Positions 38,160 through 46,285 of a stretch of DNA of 64,000 nucleotides are shown in pieces. Numbering within the stretch: the stretch's first letter is position 1; the number at the start of each line of letters is the position of its first letter. The position numbers were made by a program, and so were the translations under genes. The stretch covers positions 1,736,001-1,800,000 of the forward strand of contig NZ_CP145605.1 in assembly GCF_036884255.1 (NCBI RefSeq). The letters are read 5' to 3'. The notes under the pieces are model-generated. The model saw only the letters and a list, made by a program, of their open reading frames with translations, was not told the origin of the DNA and did not search any database. The DNA comes from Paenibacillus tundrae. GTDB lineage: Bacteria; Bacillota; Bacilli; Paenibacillales; Paenibacillaceae.

Positions 38160-38540
38160 ATGGTAAAACAGGGCTTTACACATTGTTTGCAGATGTTTCC
38201 GAGTGTGAATATGGCTGCTACAGCAGGGTTTTACGAACGTATCGGCTTCCGGGTTGTACGTTATCTAGATGCGAGTGAACCTCATGTGTGCCTATATATG
38301 GATCAGATTGAAATCGTATTAACTCAATCGAACCAAGAAGCGATTGTTCCTAATCGAGAAGTGCACGGTTATGGGTACGATGCGTATTTCATCACAGATA
38401 ACCAAGAGCAGATGGAGAAGACGTTAAGAGAGTTCGGTGTGAATATTGTACGTCCGCTAGCTACCACGGATTATAACAATAAGGAATTTGTGTTTGAGGA
38501 TATTGATCGAAGATGGATTGCGGTAGGTAACAAGCAGTAA
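38160..38540 (+). CDS. VOC superfamily (bleomycin-resistance/glyoxalase-like) protein
   Basis: Protein of 126 residues with the paired beta-alpha-beta-beta-beta fold of the vicinal-oxygen-chelate superfamily. MFPSVNMAATAGFYERIGFRV is the usual first module start, and EFVFEDIDRRWIAVG the usual last strand. GAAGGGAG precedes the ATG. It could bind an antibiotic or act on a small metabolite. It lies 27 nt after the APH-like gene, probably in the same transcript. Confidence 0.83.
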   Translation: MVKQGFTHCLQMFPSVNMAATAGFYERIGFRVVRYLDASEPHVCLYMDQIEIVLTQSNQEAIVPNREVHGYGYDAYFITDNQEQMEKTLREFGVNIVRPLATTDYNNKEFVFEDIDRRWIAVGNKQ

Positions 38541-38621
38541 GAAGTAACTCTAAAATGATGATTTCTATTGCACATACGAGTTTACGAGTTTCTGAGAGAG
38601 GAATTTTAACATTCAGGGCAT

Positions 38622-38652
38622 ATAAAAACCAGTTGATAGTTAGCAACTGGTT
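38622..38652 (-). terminator. Terminator of the STAS-like gene
   Basis: ACCAGTTG/CAACTGGT stem; on the minus strand it is followed by TTTTTATAT, just after the stop of the gene at 38663-39040. Confidence 0.75.
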
Positions 38653-38662
38653 CTTCCTAAAT

Positions 38663-39040
38663 TTATACGGAGTATTTCTTCAACCAATGCAAAGCTTGTT
38701 CTTGATCAGCAAAGAATTTAACGGATTCGGTTTGATTCGATTGTTCTAAATAGTTCATGATCTCGCCTTCTTCAAGAAGAAACGCTATAGCCTGAGTGTA
38801 CTGCAAAAGGTGTTTGTTGAAGAACTTATCTTTCCAAGCCTTTTGCACAGAAAAAAGATCTGGAATGTACCCTTTTCGATCGACCAACAATTTAAATGTC
38901 CGGCCTTCGGAAATAAATTGCTGACAAGCTTGCTCAAAGCCTACAAACCATTCGTCAACATCATTTGTTGTAATCTTACCAGTTAGGTGGGTAACGATTA
39001 AATCTCCTGAAATGGTTGTGCTGATATTTTGCTTGCTAAT
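38663..39040 (-). CDS. SpoIIAA/STAS-like protein with probable ATT start
   Basis: Small protein of 125 residues when read from 39040. The pattern LIVTHLTGKITTNDVD, FKLLVDRKGY and the C-terminal EQALHWLKKY is like stand-alone STAS/SpoIIAA-like domains, which act in protein-protein regulation. The coding frame runs back to an in-frame TGA, with no ATG, GTG or TTG before residue 51. The only start consistent with a ribosome site is ATT at 39040, 10 nt after GGGAG. Without it, a 75-residue truncated product from TTG at 38890 is the alternative. Confidence 0.7.
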   Translation of the reverse strand: MSKQNISTTISGDLIVTHLTGKITTNDVDEWFVGFEQACQQFISEGRTFKLLVDRKGYIPDLFSVQKAWKDKFFNKHLLQYTQAIAFLLEEGEIMNYLEQSNQTESVKFFADQEQALHWLKKYSV

Positions 39041-39152
39041 TTGGAATCATCTCCCTTAGATATCATTATACGAATCAGGAGATTGGAATCAATCCGAATG
39101 AGAGCTAAATGTATGATTTTTATGGATGAGCTTGATATGGAGGGGATTTAAC

Positions 39153-39872
39153 ATGATAACGAAGAAGAAGCTAGGTCAAGAAATTCAAAATGATCATTTT
39201 CCTAATCATATTGCCATCATGATGGATGGCAATGGTCGATGGGCTAAACAGCGTGGATTACCACGAACAGCCGGGCATTACGCTGGTATGAAAACGATGC
39301 GGAAGATTATTCGGATCTGTTGCAAGATGAATTTGAAATATCTCACGTTGTATGCATTTTCATCTGAGAACTGGAAGCGTCCTAAGGATGAAGTGGATTA
39401 TATTCTGAGTTTACCAGAGCAATTTTTTGATGAAGCAACATTACAGGAATTTGATGAGAATAACATTCGAGTCCAATTTTTGGGAGACATTCGTAAATTC
39501 TCGACGGGGTTAACGGATATGATGCAATCAACTGTGGAACGAACCAAGAACAATGATGGAATGATTCTGAATTTTGCGATGAATTATGGAGGTAGGGCTG
39601 ATATTATGCATGCCATGGAACAAATTGTGGCATCCGGCATTCATCCAGATGAGATAACGGAAGAGTTGTTCGAATCGTATTTATATACCGAAGGTCAACC
39701 TTCACCTGAACTCATTATTCGTACGAGTGGGGAGATCCGTCTAAGTAACTTTCTACTATGGCAGTCAGCCACTTCGGAGCTATGGTTTACGCCAACCTAT
39801 TGGCCCGATTTTAATCAAAAGTTATTGAACAGTGCGATTCAGGAGTACATCGAACGAAAAACAAGAGAATGA
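39153..39872 (+). CDS. Isoprenyl transferase (UppS-family paralogue)
   Basis: Cis-prenyltransferase of 239 residues. The conserved blocks are intact: MMDGNGRWAKQRGLPR near residue 23-38 with the catalytic Asp, FSSENWKRP, and the C-terminal RTSGEIRLSNFLLWQ plus FTPTYWPDF. GGAGGGG precedes the ATG at 39153. The housekeeping uppS normally sits beside cdsA and frr; here it stands alone among accessory genes, so this is probably a second copy, possibly with another chain length. Confidence 0.9.
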   Translation: MITKKKLGQEIQNDHFPNHIAIMMDGNGRWAKQRGLPRTAGHYAGMKTMRKIIRICCKMNLKYLTLYAFSSENWKRPKDEVDYILSLPEQFFDEATLQEFDENNIRVQFLGDIRKFSTGLTDMMQSTVERTKNNDGMILNFAMNYGGRADIMHAMEQIVASGIHPDEITEELFESYLYTEGQPSPELIIRTSGEIRLSNFLLWQSATSELWFTPTYWPDFNQKLLNSAIQEYIERKTRE

Positions 39873-39945
39873 TATACAGCGAATGACGGGCTGTACATCA
39901 ATTCGTTGAGCTTGGTAATTTATAAAATTACTGAAAGGGTGAGTC

Positions 39946-40242
39946 ATGATGGCAAAAACCAATAAAACATTACGAACGTGTGAACAAGGTCACCAATATT
40001 ATAAAAGCAGCGACTGTCCTACATGTCCAGTATGCGAGAAGAAACGCAAACCCCTAACTGGATTTTTAAGTCTTCTTAGTGCACCGGCTCGACGGGCATT
40101 GGAGCATGAAGGGATAACGACAGTACAGGAGCTTGCAAACCATCGTGAGAAGGATATCTTGAAGCTGCATGGTATCGGCCCTTCCTCAATGCCGAGTCTT
40201 CGCAAGTCCTTGGAGGAAGAGGGGCTGCGTTTCAAGGATTAA
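39946..40242 (+). CDS. Zinc-ribbon and helix-hairpin-helix (alpha-CTD-like) protein
   Basis: Protein of 98 residues. The N-terminal half is a zinc ribbon with C12, C24, C27 and C30 region (CEQGHQYYKSSDCPTCPVC). The C-terminal half (about 45-95) resembles the C-terminal domain of RNA polymerase alpha: LSAPARRALEHEGITTVQELA and LKLHGIGPSSMPSLRKSLEE. That suggests DNA or RNA polymerase contact. AAAGGGTGAG precedes the ATG. Small stand-alone proteins of this type occur in Firmicutes; function unknown. Confidence 0.78.
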   Translation: MMAKTNKTLRTCEQGHQYYKSSDCPTCPVCEKKRKPLTGFLSLLSAPARRALEHEGITTVQELANHREKDILKLHGIGPSSMPSLRKSLEEEGLRFKD

Positions 40243-40278
40243 TCTCAACATCAATCTAATTAATAAGGGGCGATATCC

Positions 40279-40857
40279 ATGAAAACGATTGCGAGCTACT
40301 TTGATCCATTTCCTATTCTAGAAACGGAACGCACACGTTTACGACCCATTACGTATTCAGATCTGGAGGATATGTACGGCTACTGTTCGCATCCGGATGT
40401 CTCGCGCTATACCACTTGGGATAAACATAAGAGCAAGGAGGATACAAAGGCCTTTATTGATTTTGTCTTAAGTCGGTATGAAGCTGATCAGTTGGGATCT
40501 TGGGGAATTGAGTATAAGCCAACGGGAAAGCTGATTGGTAGCTGTAATTATCTGAATTGTGATAGCCATACGATGAAAGCTGAAATTGGGTATGTTCTCT
40601 CACATGAATACTGGAATAAAGGTATTATGACCGAGGTTGTGAACCGAATCATTGAATTTGGATTCACAGAAGTTGGACTTGTTCGAATTCAGGCAATGTG
40701 TATGATCAACAATACAGGTTCCGCGAAGGTTATGGAGAAAACGGGTATGAAGTTCGAAGGAGTTCTGCGTAATTATGCCAAGGTGAAGCAAGAGCTCCAT
40801 GACTTGAACATGTACGCTATTACCATCGAAGATTACAGATCGCTGAGGAGTGTATGA
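40279..40857 (+). CDS. GNAT acetyltransferase, RimJ/RimL-like
   Basis: Acetyltransferase of 192 residues of the RimJ/RimL class. It opens with ETERTRLRPITYSDLEDMYGY; the acetyl-CoA site is IGYVLSHEYWNKGIMTEVVNR near residue 100-120, and NTGSAKVMEKTGMKFEGVLR is the typical C-terminal motif. ATAAGGGGCG precedes the ATG. Relatives acetylate protein N-termini or metabolites; the substrate is unknown. Confidence 0.9.
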   Translation: MKTIASYFDPFPILETERTRLRPITYSDLEDMYGYCSHPDVSRYTTWDKHKSKEDTKAFIDFVLSRYEADQLGSWGIEYKPTGKLIGSCNYLNCDSHTMKAEIGYVLSHEYWNKGIMTEVVNRIIEFGFTEVGLVRIQAMCMINNTGSAKVMEKTGMKFEGVLRNYAKVKQELHDLNMYAITIEDYRSLRSV

Positions 40858-40893
40858 TGAAGGGGTTATCACTGATAGAAAGGATCATTAAAT

Positions 40894-41295
40894 ATGTATG
40901 AATTCCATGGATGGGTCGTCTTGAGATATCACACACATGATACGAATGAACGTTTGCAGGATGAGGCTGTAGAGCGTTTCATACAGTATATTAAAGAAGT
41001 GGATTCAATGAATTTATCTATGGTAAAAAGATATAATCTTCAGGACTCCTGGATCATTTCAGGTCTGCATAATCATTCCAAAGCATACGTAATTGATGCA
41101 TTTCATTGGATTGCTATTCATTTACCAGGATCATATGGGTTATTGTACATACATGATGATGAGAATCAGGACGAGAATGACTGCTTCACTGTGAGGCGGC
41201 TTGTCAGAGGACAGGTTACCCTTGAAAAGGATCCATTTCTATCTCCCTACATCCCGACTGTTGAGGATAAGTTCGATCCTACCCGCGGTGATTAA
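40894..41295 (+). CDS. Imm7-like immunity protein
   Basis: Small soluble protein of 133 residues beginning MYEFHGWVVLRYH, a start I associate with the Imm7 family of polymorphic-toxin immunity proteins. The rest (GSYGLLYIHDDEN, VRRLVRGQVTLEKDPFLSPY) fits that pattern. No toxin gene is adjacent, so it may be an orphan immunity gene, common in Paenibacillus-like genomes. An AAAGGATC site precedes the ATG. Confidence 0.65.
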   Translation: MYEFHGWVVLRYHTHDTNERLQDEAVERFIQYIKEVDSMNLSMVKRYNLQDSWIISGLHNHSKAYVIDAFHWIAIHLPGSYGLLYIHDDENQDENDCFTVRRLVRGQVTLEKDPFLSPYIPTVEDKFDPTRGD

Positions 41296-41329
41296 CTTGG
41301 AAGATATTTGAGGAGAGGAAGAGAACCAT

Positions 41330-41890
41330 ATGCACTTCTATTGCTATTGCGGCAATCGCATTTCAGACACAACCGATTATTTATCTTATAAGGGATATGT
41401 CATCTCCGATCAGGACGAGTTTGATTTTCTGGATGAGATTGATCGAGCCATTGAGTAATCGGGGCCTTCCGCGGAAGATAAAGAGAGCGCAATGATGAAC
41501 TTACGAAGGTTGTGGGGCGATCTGACTCGAACGGTTTATCAATGTCCAGAATGTGGCACGATTTACTTGGATAATGATAAGAATCAGTTAAGAGGGTTTA
41601 CTAGGGGGAGCGAGAACACGGAGAAAAATCTATTACGCTCGGCAAAAGGAGATGCATGGCCAGGGTTCATCTATGGCGATTGGGTGGATGATAAGCCGGA
41701 ATGGAGAGAGAGAGGTTACATAGATGCCTCTATTTTGCCTGAGATGAAGATTTACGAAGATTGGGAGAGTCTTGAATCCGACTATATGGCGTTATTTCAG
41801 GAGTTGAAGGATAAGAACCTTTTACGATCAGGTATATTGAAGAAAAATGGAGAATGGATTCATCAATGGTGGAGAGATCATGAGTCATAG
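41330..41890 (+). pseudogene. Zinc-ribbon protein split by in-frame TAA
   Basis: One continuous frame of 186 codons interrupted only by TAA at 41456-41458. The 5' part (42 residues, MHFYCYCGNRISDTTDYLSY) has a strong ribosome site, GAGGAGAGG. The 3' part continues in the same frame through GPSAEDKESAMM into a CPECGTIYL zinc knuckle and a C-terminal EWIHQWWRDH. The first restart is ATG at 41492 (132 residues, no ribosome site). Together they read as one protein with CYCG and CPEC metal-binding halves. Either a nonsense mutation or read-through is possible. It follows the Imm7-like gene by 34 nt. Confidence 0.72.
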
Positions 41891-41932
41891 AATCATAGAA
41901 AATAACTACATAGAATAGGAAGTGTTAGTGTA

Positions 41933-42439
41933 ATGCAACCACAGACGGAAGAGCAAAAAGTAGATTATCGCCCACTAGGTATATCTGGGCTTGGTGGGTG
42001 GCTAGTTCTTGTACAGATTGGACTTTATCTTACAATGATTATGGTTCTGGTCCAATTATTTCAGTACTCCTTAACAGCTTTGAATCCAGGAACATGGGAG
42101 ATCTTAACGTCAGATCAATCAAGTTTTTACCACCCTTGGTGGGGAGCAATCATTATTTTTGAAGTGACCTATAATGTGTTGTTCTTCATATTTAGCATAG
42201 TTACGCTTGTAATGTTTTATCGAAAGAAGTCTGTATTCCCTCGTCTGATGATCATATTTTATAGTATTAGTTTAGCTGTGAGCATCATTGATTATCTGTT
42301 GTTGCTTCAGATACCTATTGCGAGAGAGCTTGAAGATGGAAGTGGTTTGACCGGAATTGTAAGGCTGGTTATCACCTGCGCAATATGGATTCCTTATTTT
42401 ATTAAGTCAGAACGAGTTCGGAACACGTTTATCCGGTAA
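41933..42439 (+). CDS. DUF2569 family membrane protein
   Basis: Membrane protein of 168 residues with four helices (about 22-45, 77-101, 107-128, 142-160). The start of the first helix, ISGLGGWLVLVQIG, and the end SERVRNTFIR are the characteristic DUF2569 marks. Function unknown in the literature I know. AGGAAG precedes the ATG. It is followed by a long non-coding repeat region. Confidence 0.82.
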   Translation: MQPQTEEQKVDYRPLGISGLGGWLVLVQIGLYLTMIMVLVQLFQYSLTALNPGTWEILTSDQSSFYHPWWGAIIIFEVTYNVLFFIFSIVTLVMFYRKKSVFPRLMIIFYSISLAVSIIDYLLLLQIPIARELEDGSGLTGIVRLVITCAIWIPYFIKSERVRNTFIR

Positions 42440-42562
42440 GAGGGAGACATACTAATTGGGGCAAGTCAGGAGAAAGTGACACATCAGGAGCGAATGGGCT
42501 GTGGATGATGCCCCTAAGTGAGCGTGGGATTTGAAGTCAACCCTTCGATCATGCACGATCTC

Positions 42563-42749
42563 TAACGAATTCAGTCAACCTTATTGGCGGATAAATTGCA
42601 TTCAGAAAATGCTAACGAATCGTTGACACGTTAATACGCCTTATGGACGCGAAAACCATTCCGGGGTATTCAGTCATATAACGTTTCTCAGATTCGTTAC
42701 CATCTCCATGTGTCGTGATACGATCTAATAAGGCCTCTCCGATTCGTTA
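42563..42749. repeat. Four-copy TAACGAAT repeat in non-coding region
   Basis: TAACGAAT occurs at 42563 and 42613 on the plus strand and at 42692 and 42742 on the minus strand (as ATTCGTTA). Both pairs are exactly 50 bp apart and the two pairs point towards each other. Beyond the core, the units share a consensus of roughly TAACGAATCnGAGAnrCsTTAT. The surrounding gap 42440-42915 contains no gene I can support, only this structure and a likely -10 (TTATAAT near 42862) for the radical SAM gene. Confidence 0.6.
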
Positions 42750-42915
42750 ACAGATTTCCAGCGAAGGGGAATATAGTTTATGGAGACACCGATTTCATCG
42801 GATGGGTCAATACAAATCATAGAACGTACATAATGTCATATCGAACATCTCCTGTAATCCGTTATAATCTCCAAGTTGTAAAACATGGAATAACGCAATC
42901 AGGAGGTACACCGAA

Positions 42916-43881
42916 TTGGCAGCTAAAAATAGGTATAAATCGCTCGAACTTGAAACGCCCGGCGTATATGAGCTAGAAGGATTGGAAGTAGGTGTGACAT
43001 CCAATTGTAATTACAAATGCGACTATTGCTGTGCGTATAACCGAGATGATGGAAAATGTATTAGTGCTCAGGAGGTTATCCGGATTATCAGTGAGCTCCC
43101 ACGGCTTAAACGAGTACGTTTGTCTGGGGGAGAGGTGACCCTGAAATATCAGGACTGTCTGGATATTGTGACGTACTGTGCAGCCCATGGCATTGACACA
43201 CAGTTGAATACAAATGCAACCCTGCTGACAGAAGAACGAATACATGCTTTGCGTGATGCAGGATTATCCAATATTCATATTTCATTTAACTATACGGAAC
43301 CTAACGCGTATGCAGCGTATTACCGAGTACATCCACGCATGTATGAACGTCTGGAGCAGAACATTCGTCTGTGTACCGAAGCAGGATTAGAGACAGTGCT
43401 GGAGACTCTGCTATTTGAAGGTACGCAAGCGAATATGCGAGCCATTAGTGAGAAGGTCTACGACATGGGGGTTCGCATTCACGAGATTCAGAACAGCATT
43501 GTGATGCCACATAGCAATTGGAGTCAGATTACATCGAAGGAATCTCTTGTTCATTCCGTTAGGGAGCTCATTACACATAAGAAGCCGGATACGACCCTGT
43601 ATTTCACGTGCATGGATCGTTTCGCCAATCAATTAGGTTTCCGAGAGGAACCTGGCGTTTATTTCTCGAATTGTGTGGACGGAACCAAGCAGCTGCATTT
43701 ACATGGAAACGGGGATATCCTCATCTGTGAATTATGCCATCCGGTGGTCATTGGTAATATTTATCAAGGTACATCCTTGAAAGATATCTATGCGAATCAA
43801 CCCCGTGCGTTATCTGATTTTCTAGAAAAGTTGCCTTGTCCGGCATACGATGCACTTTTCCCCAACGAACAAAACGCATAA
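42916..43881 (+). CDS. Radical SAM protein
   Basis: Radical SAM enzyme of 321 residues starting at TTG 42916 behind AGGAGG. The iron-sulfur motif CNYKCDYC is at about residues 31-38, followed by GGEVTLK for SAM binding. A C-terminal Cys group (NCVDGT, ILICELCHP) resembles a short SPASM or twitch extension that could hold a second cluster. The fold is MoaA/PqqE-like. No precursor peptide or partner gene is seen nearby, so the substrate is open. Confidence 0.87.
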   Translation: MAAKNRYKSLELETPGVYELEGLEVGVTSNCNYKCDYCCAYNRDDGKCISAQEVIRIISELPRLKRVRLSGGEVTLKYQDCLDIVTYCAAHGIDTQLNTNATLLTEERIHALRDAGLSNIHISFNYTEPNAYAAYYRVHPRMYERLEQNIRLCTEAGLETVLETLLFEGTQANMRAISEKVYDMGVRIHEIQNSIVMPHSNWSQITSKESLVHSVRELITHKKPDTTLYFTCMDRFANQLGFREEPGVYFSNCVDGTKQLHLHGNGDILICELCHPVVIGNIYQGTSLKDIYANQPRALSDFLEKLPCPAYDALFPNEQNA

Positions 43882-44096
43882 TTGAAGTTAACGCAAGTAG
43901 TATGTTGCTTATCACTCATCACTGATATGCTATAAATTATTATTAAAATGCATTCGTCATCTTACATATAGAAGGTTATCTGGACTCCTAGATAGGGGAA
44001 AGGATGATCTTCTTTTTTTGCAAAATTATATTCAGATTCATTTAAGCTACTCAGCCTATGATGGCTGTAAGAACTTAGATGAAGAGGTGAGCTTCC

Positions 44097-45128
44097 ATGT
44101 TGAAGATCTATGAGAAACCAACCAAGCAAGATTCATATAGAAGAGAAAATGACCCAACAAATTCGAACGAACACAATCTCCCGAACCGACTGCGTAAATG
44201 GCTAATCCTTACGCTGGTTCTTAGCATAACGATTGGTTCCATACTCTATAGCTTAGCTGACCGTTATTTGATCAGACATGTCGAAGTGGTCGTTGCCGAC
44301 GACACAACTAACACTGAATCTCTTGCATCCAATGATGCCACACAGACAAGCAGTGAAGTGAATGCAACATCGGATGACTGGAGCTATACCAGTGATGATA
44401 TGCAGATTAACATTGAGAAAGTTCAGACCGGGACGGGTTCGGATCAGATTACTTATTATGTAGCGGATGTAACGGTAGCTGACGCAAGCAGTCTGCGCAC
44501 GGCACTGGCGGATAACAGCTTTGGTACGAATATTATTGAGAACACATCTGATATTGCTGCTGCGAACAACGCGATCTTTGCCATCAATGGTGATTATTAC
44601 GGCTTCCGGGATGATGGCGTTATTATCCGTAACGGTACAGTATACCGGGATAGTCCAACGCGGGATGCGCTCGCATTGTTCAATGACGGTACGATCAAGA
44701 CATATAACGAGACCGAAGTTTCTTCCTCAGAGTTACTTGCTGAAGGAGTGACCAATACGTTATCTTTTGGTCCCATTTTAATTCAGAATGGTGAGATTGT
44801 GAGTGATTTTAGTAGTGTAAAAATTGATACTAACTTCGGTAACCGCTCTATACAGGATGCGAATCCTCGTACAGCCATTGGTATGATTGCTCCGAATCAC
44901 TATGTGTTCGTTGTGGTGGATGGACGCCAGGATGAGAGTCGCGGCATGACGCTGGCTGAACTTGCTGCTGTGATGAAAGACTTAGGAGCAACGGAAGCGT
45001 ACAATTTGGATGGTGGCGGCTCGTCGACAATGTATTTTATGGGGCGAGTGGTCAATAATCCGCTGGGGAGAGATCAGGAACGCGGCGTCAGTGACATCCT
45101 GTATCTTAAGGAGGGTGAAGCGTCATGA
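44097..45128 (+). CDS. Phosphodiester glycosidase (NAGPA/DUF2233) family protein
   Basis: Membrane-anchored exported protein of 343 residues. One helix near residues 37-55 follows a basic tail, then a Thr/Ser/Asn linker. The DUF2233/NAGPA domain (about 130-340) shows AIFAINGDYYGFRDDGVIIRNG, NPRTAIGMI and NLDGGGSSTMYFMGRVVNNP, the family's conserved blocks. Members act on exopolysaccharide or glycosyl phosphodiesters. Its last codons overlap the next gene (ATGA), which is a glycosyltransferase, so the two probably work on the same envelope glycan. Confidence 0.88.
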   Translation: MLKIYEKPTKQDSYRRENDPTNSNEHNLPNRLRKWLILTLVLSITIGSILYSLADRYLIRHVEVVVADDTTNTESLASNDATQTSSEVNATSDDWSYTSDDMQINIEKVQTGTGSDQITYYVADVTVADASSLRTALADNSFGTNIIENTSDIAAANNAIFAINGDYYGFRDDGVIIRNGTVYRDSPTRDALALFNDGTIKTYNETEVSSSELLAEGVTNTLSFGPILIQNGEIVSDFSSVKIDTNFGNRSIQDANPRTAIGMIAPNHYVFVVVDGRQDESRGMTLAELAAVMKDLGATEAYNLDGGGSSTMYFMGRVVNNPLGRDQERGVSDILYLKEGEAS

Positions 45129-46141
45129 CCGTATTAATTCCTGCATATGAACCGGATGTTCGTTTACTGAATCTCATTTTGCAATTACAGACATTTGGTC
45201 TTGGCTCCATTGTAATCGTGGATGATGGTAGCGGGCCAGCGTACCGAGGAATATTTGAAACGGCCGAAGCATATGGATGCACCGTGCTCACACATATCGT
45301 TAATTTGGGGAAAGGACAGGCACTGAAGACGGGATTCCAACACATTCAGGAGAGCAACACGACAGGCTATGTCGTCTGTGCCGATAGTGATGGACAGCAT
45401 CTCCCGCATGATATTAAACGAATATTCGATGTGTTGCAGGAGCAACGGACACCGGGCATCGTACTTGGCAGCCGTCAGTTCAGTGGAAGAATTCCGCTGC
45501 GCAGTCGATTTGGGAATACAGTCACCCGAAGTGTTTTTGCTCTTACGACAGGAACCAAAGTATATGATACTCAGACAGGGCTACGTGGATTCCCTTATTC
45601 CATGCTGGGCTGGTTACTCCAGATTCCTGGGGAACGATTCGAATATGAGATGAACATGCTGCTGGCTGCGCACCAAGAAGGATATGTGATCACGGAGGAG
45701 TATATTGATACGGTATACCTGGATCATAATCGTTCGTCTCATTTCCGTCCATTGGTGGATTCTTTACGAATCTATCTACCGATCCTAAAGTTCAGCACAT
45801 CTTCGGTGGTATCCGCGCTTATCGATTTTGCGCTATTATTCATTATTCAATATTTCACACATCATCTATTTCTGGCCGTGGTTACCGCTAGATTGTGCAG
45901 TTCAATCTTCAACTATACAGTTAACCGGAAGTATGTGTTCACAGGTGGGCAACCGTCCAAGGTTCGCCAATCGTTTCCCAAATATTTTGCACTGGTCATT
46001 CTCGTACTACTATTAAATTATGGTCTGCTGTACTTCTATAACGAAACGTTAATTCTTCCGCTCATTGCGGCAAAATTGTTGACTGAGGCGTCAATCTTCC
46101 TATTCAGTTATTGGGCACAGCGTCGATTTGTTTATTCCTAA
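45125..46141 (+). CDS. GT2 glycosyltransferase fused to GtrA domain
   Basis: Protein of 338 residues. The N-terminal half is a family 2 glycosyltransferase: VLIPAYEPD, IVDDGSG, ADSDGQH (nucleotide-sugar and metal site) and LGSRQFSGRIPLRSR. The C-terminal part (about 220-338) is a four-helix GtrA-like domain (SSVVSALIDFALLF, NYTVNRKYVF), which moves or holds lipid-linked sugars. Together they fit polyprenyl-phosphate sugar synthesis plus flipping. It is translationally coupled to the NAGPA-like gene. Confidence 0.9.
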   Translation: MTVLIPAYEPDVRLLNLILQLQTFGLGSIVIVDDGSGPAYRGIFETAEAYGCTVLTHIVNLGKGQALKTGFQHIQESNTTGYVVCADSDGQHLPHDIKRIFDVLQEQRTPGIVLGSRQFSGRIPLRSRFGNTVTRSVFALTTGTKVYDTQTGLRGFPYSMLGWLLQIPGERFEYEMNMLLAAHQEGYVITEEYIDTVYLDHNRSSHFRPLVDSLRIYLPILKFSTSSVVSALIDFALLFIIQYFTHHLFLAVVTARLCSSIFNYTVNRKYVFTGGQPSKVRQSFPKYFALVILVLLLNYGLLYFYNETLILPLIAAKLLTEASIFLFSYWAQRRFVYS

Positions 46142-46161
46142 GCGCATCATGAATCACATCA

Positions 46162-46200
46162 GGTTAACCAGTACGTACTGGTTAGCCTTTTTTGGTTTTT
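46162..46200 (+). terminator. Terminator
   Basis: Near-perfect GGTTAACCAGTAC/GTACTGGTTAGCC hairpin followed by TTTTTTGG and further T-tracts. Confidence 0.85.
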
Positions 46201-46285
46201 TTTGGTCAAAAGCATTTCTTATCGACTGCAATATAGGTTACGATGTAATAAGCCAGAAGTAAACCTCTCATAAAGGAGCTTATCT

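Noticed and set aside
42440-42915. CRISPR array in the repeat region
   Set aside because: Only four units with opposite orientations and no cas genes; the units are not identical direct repeats.
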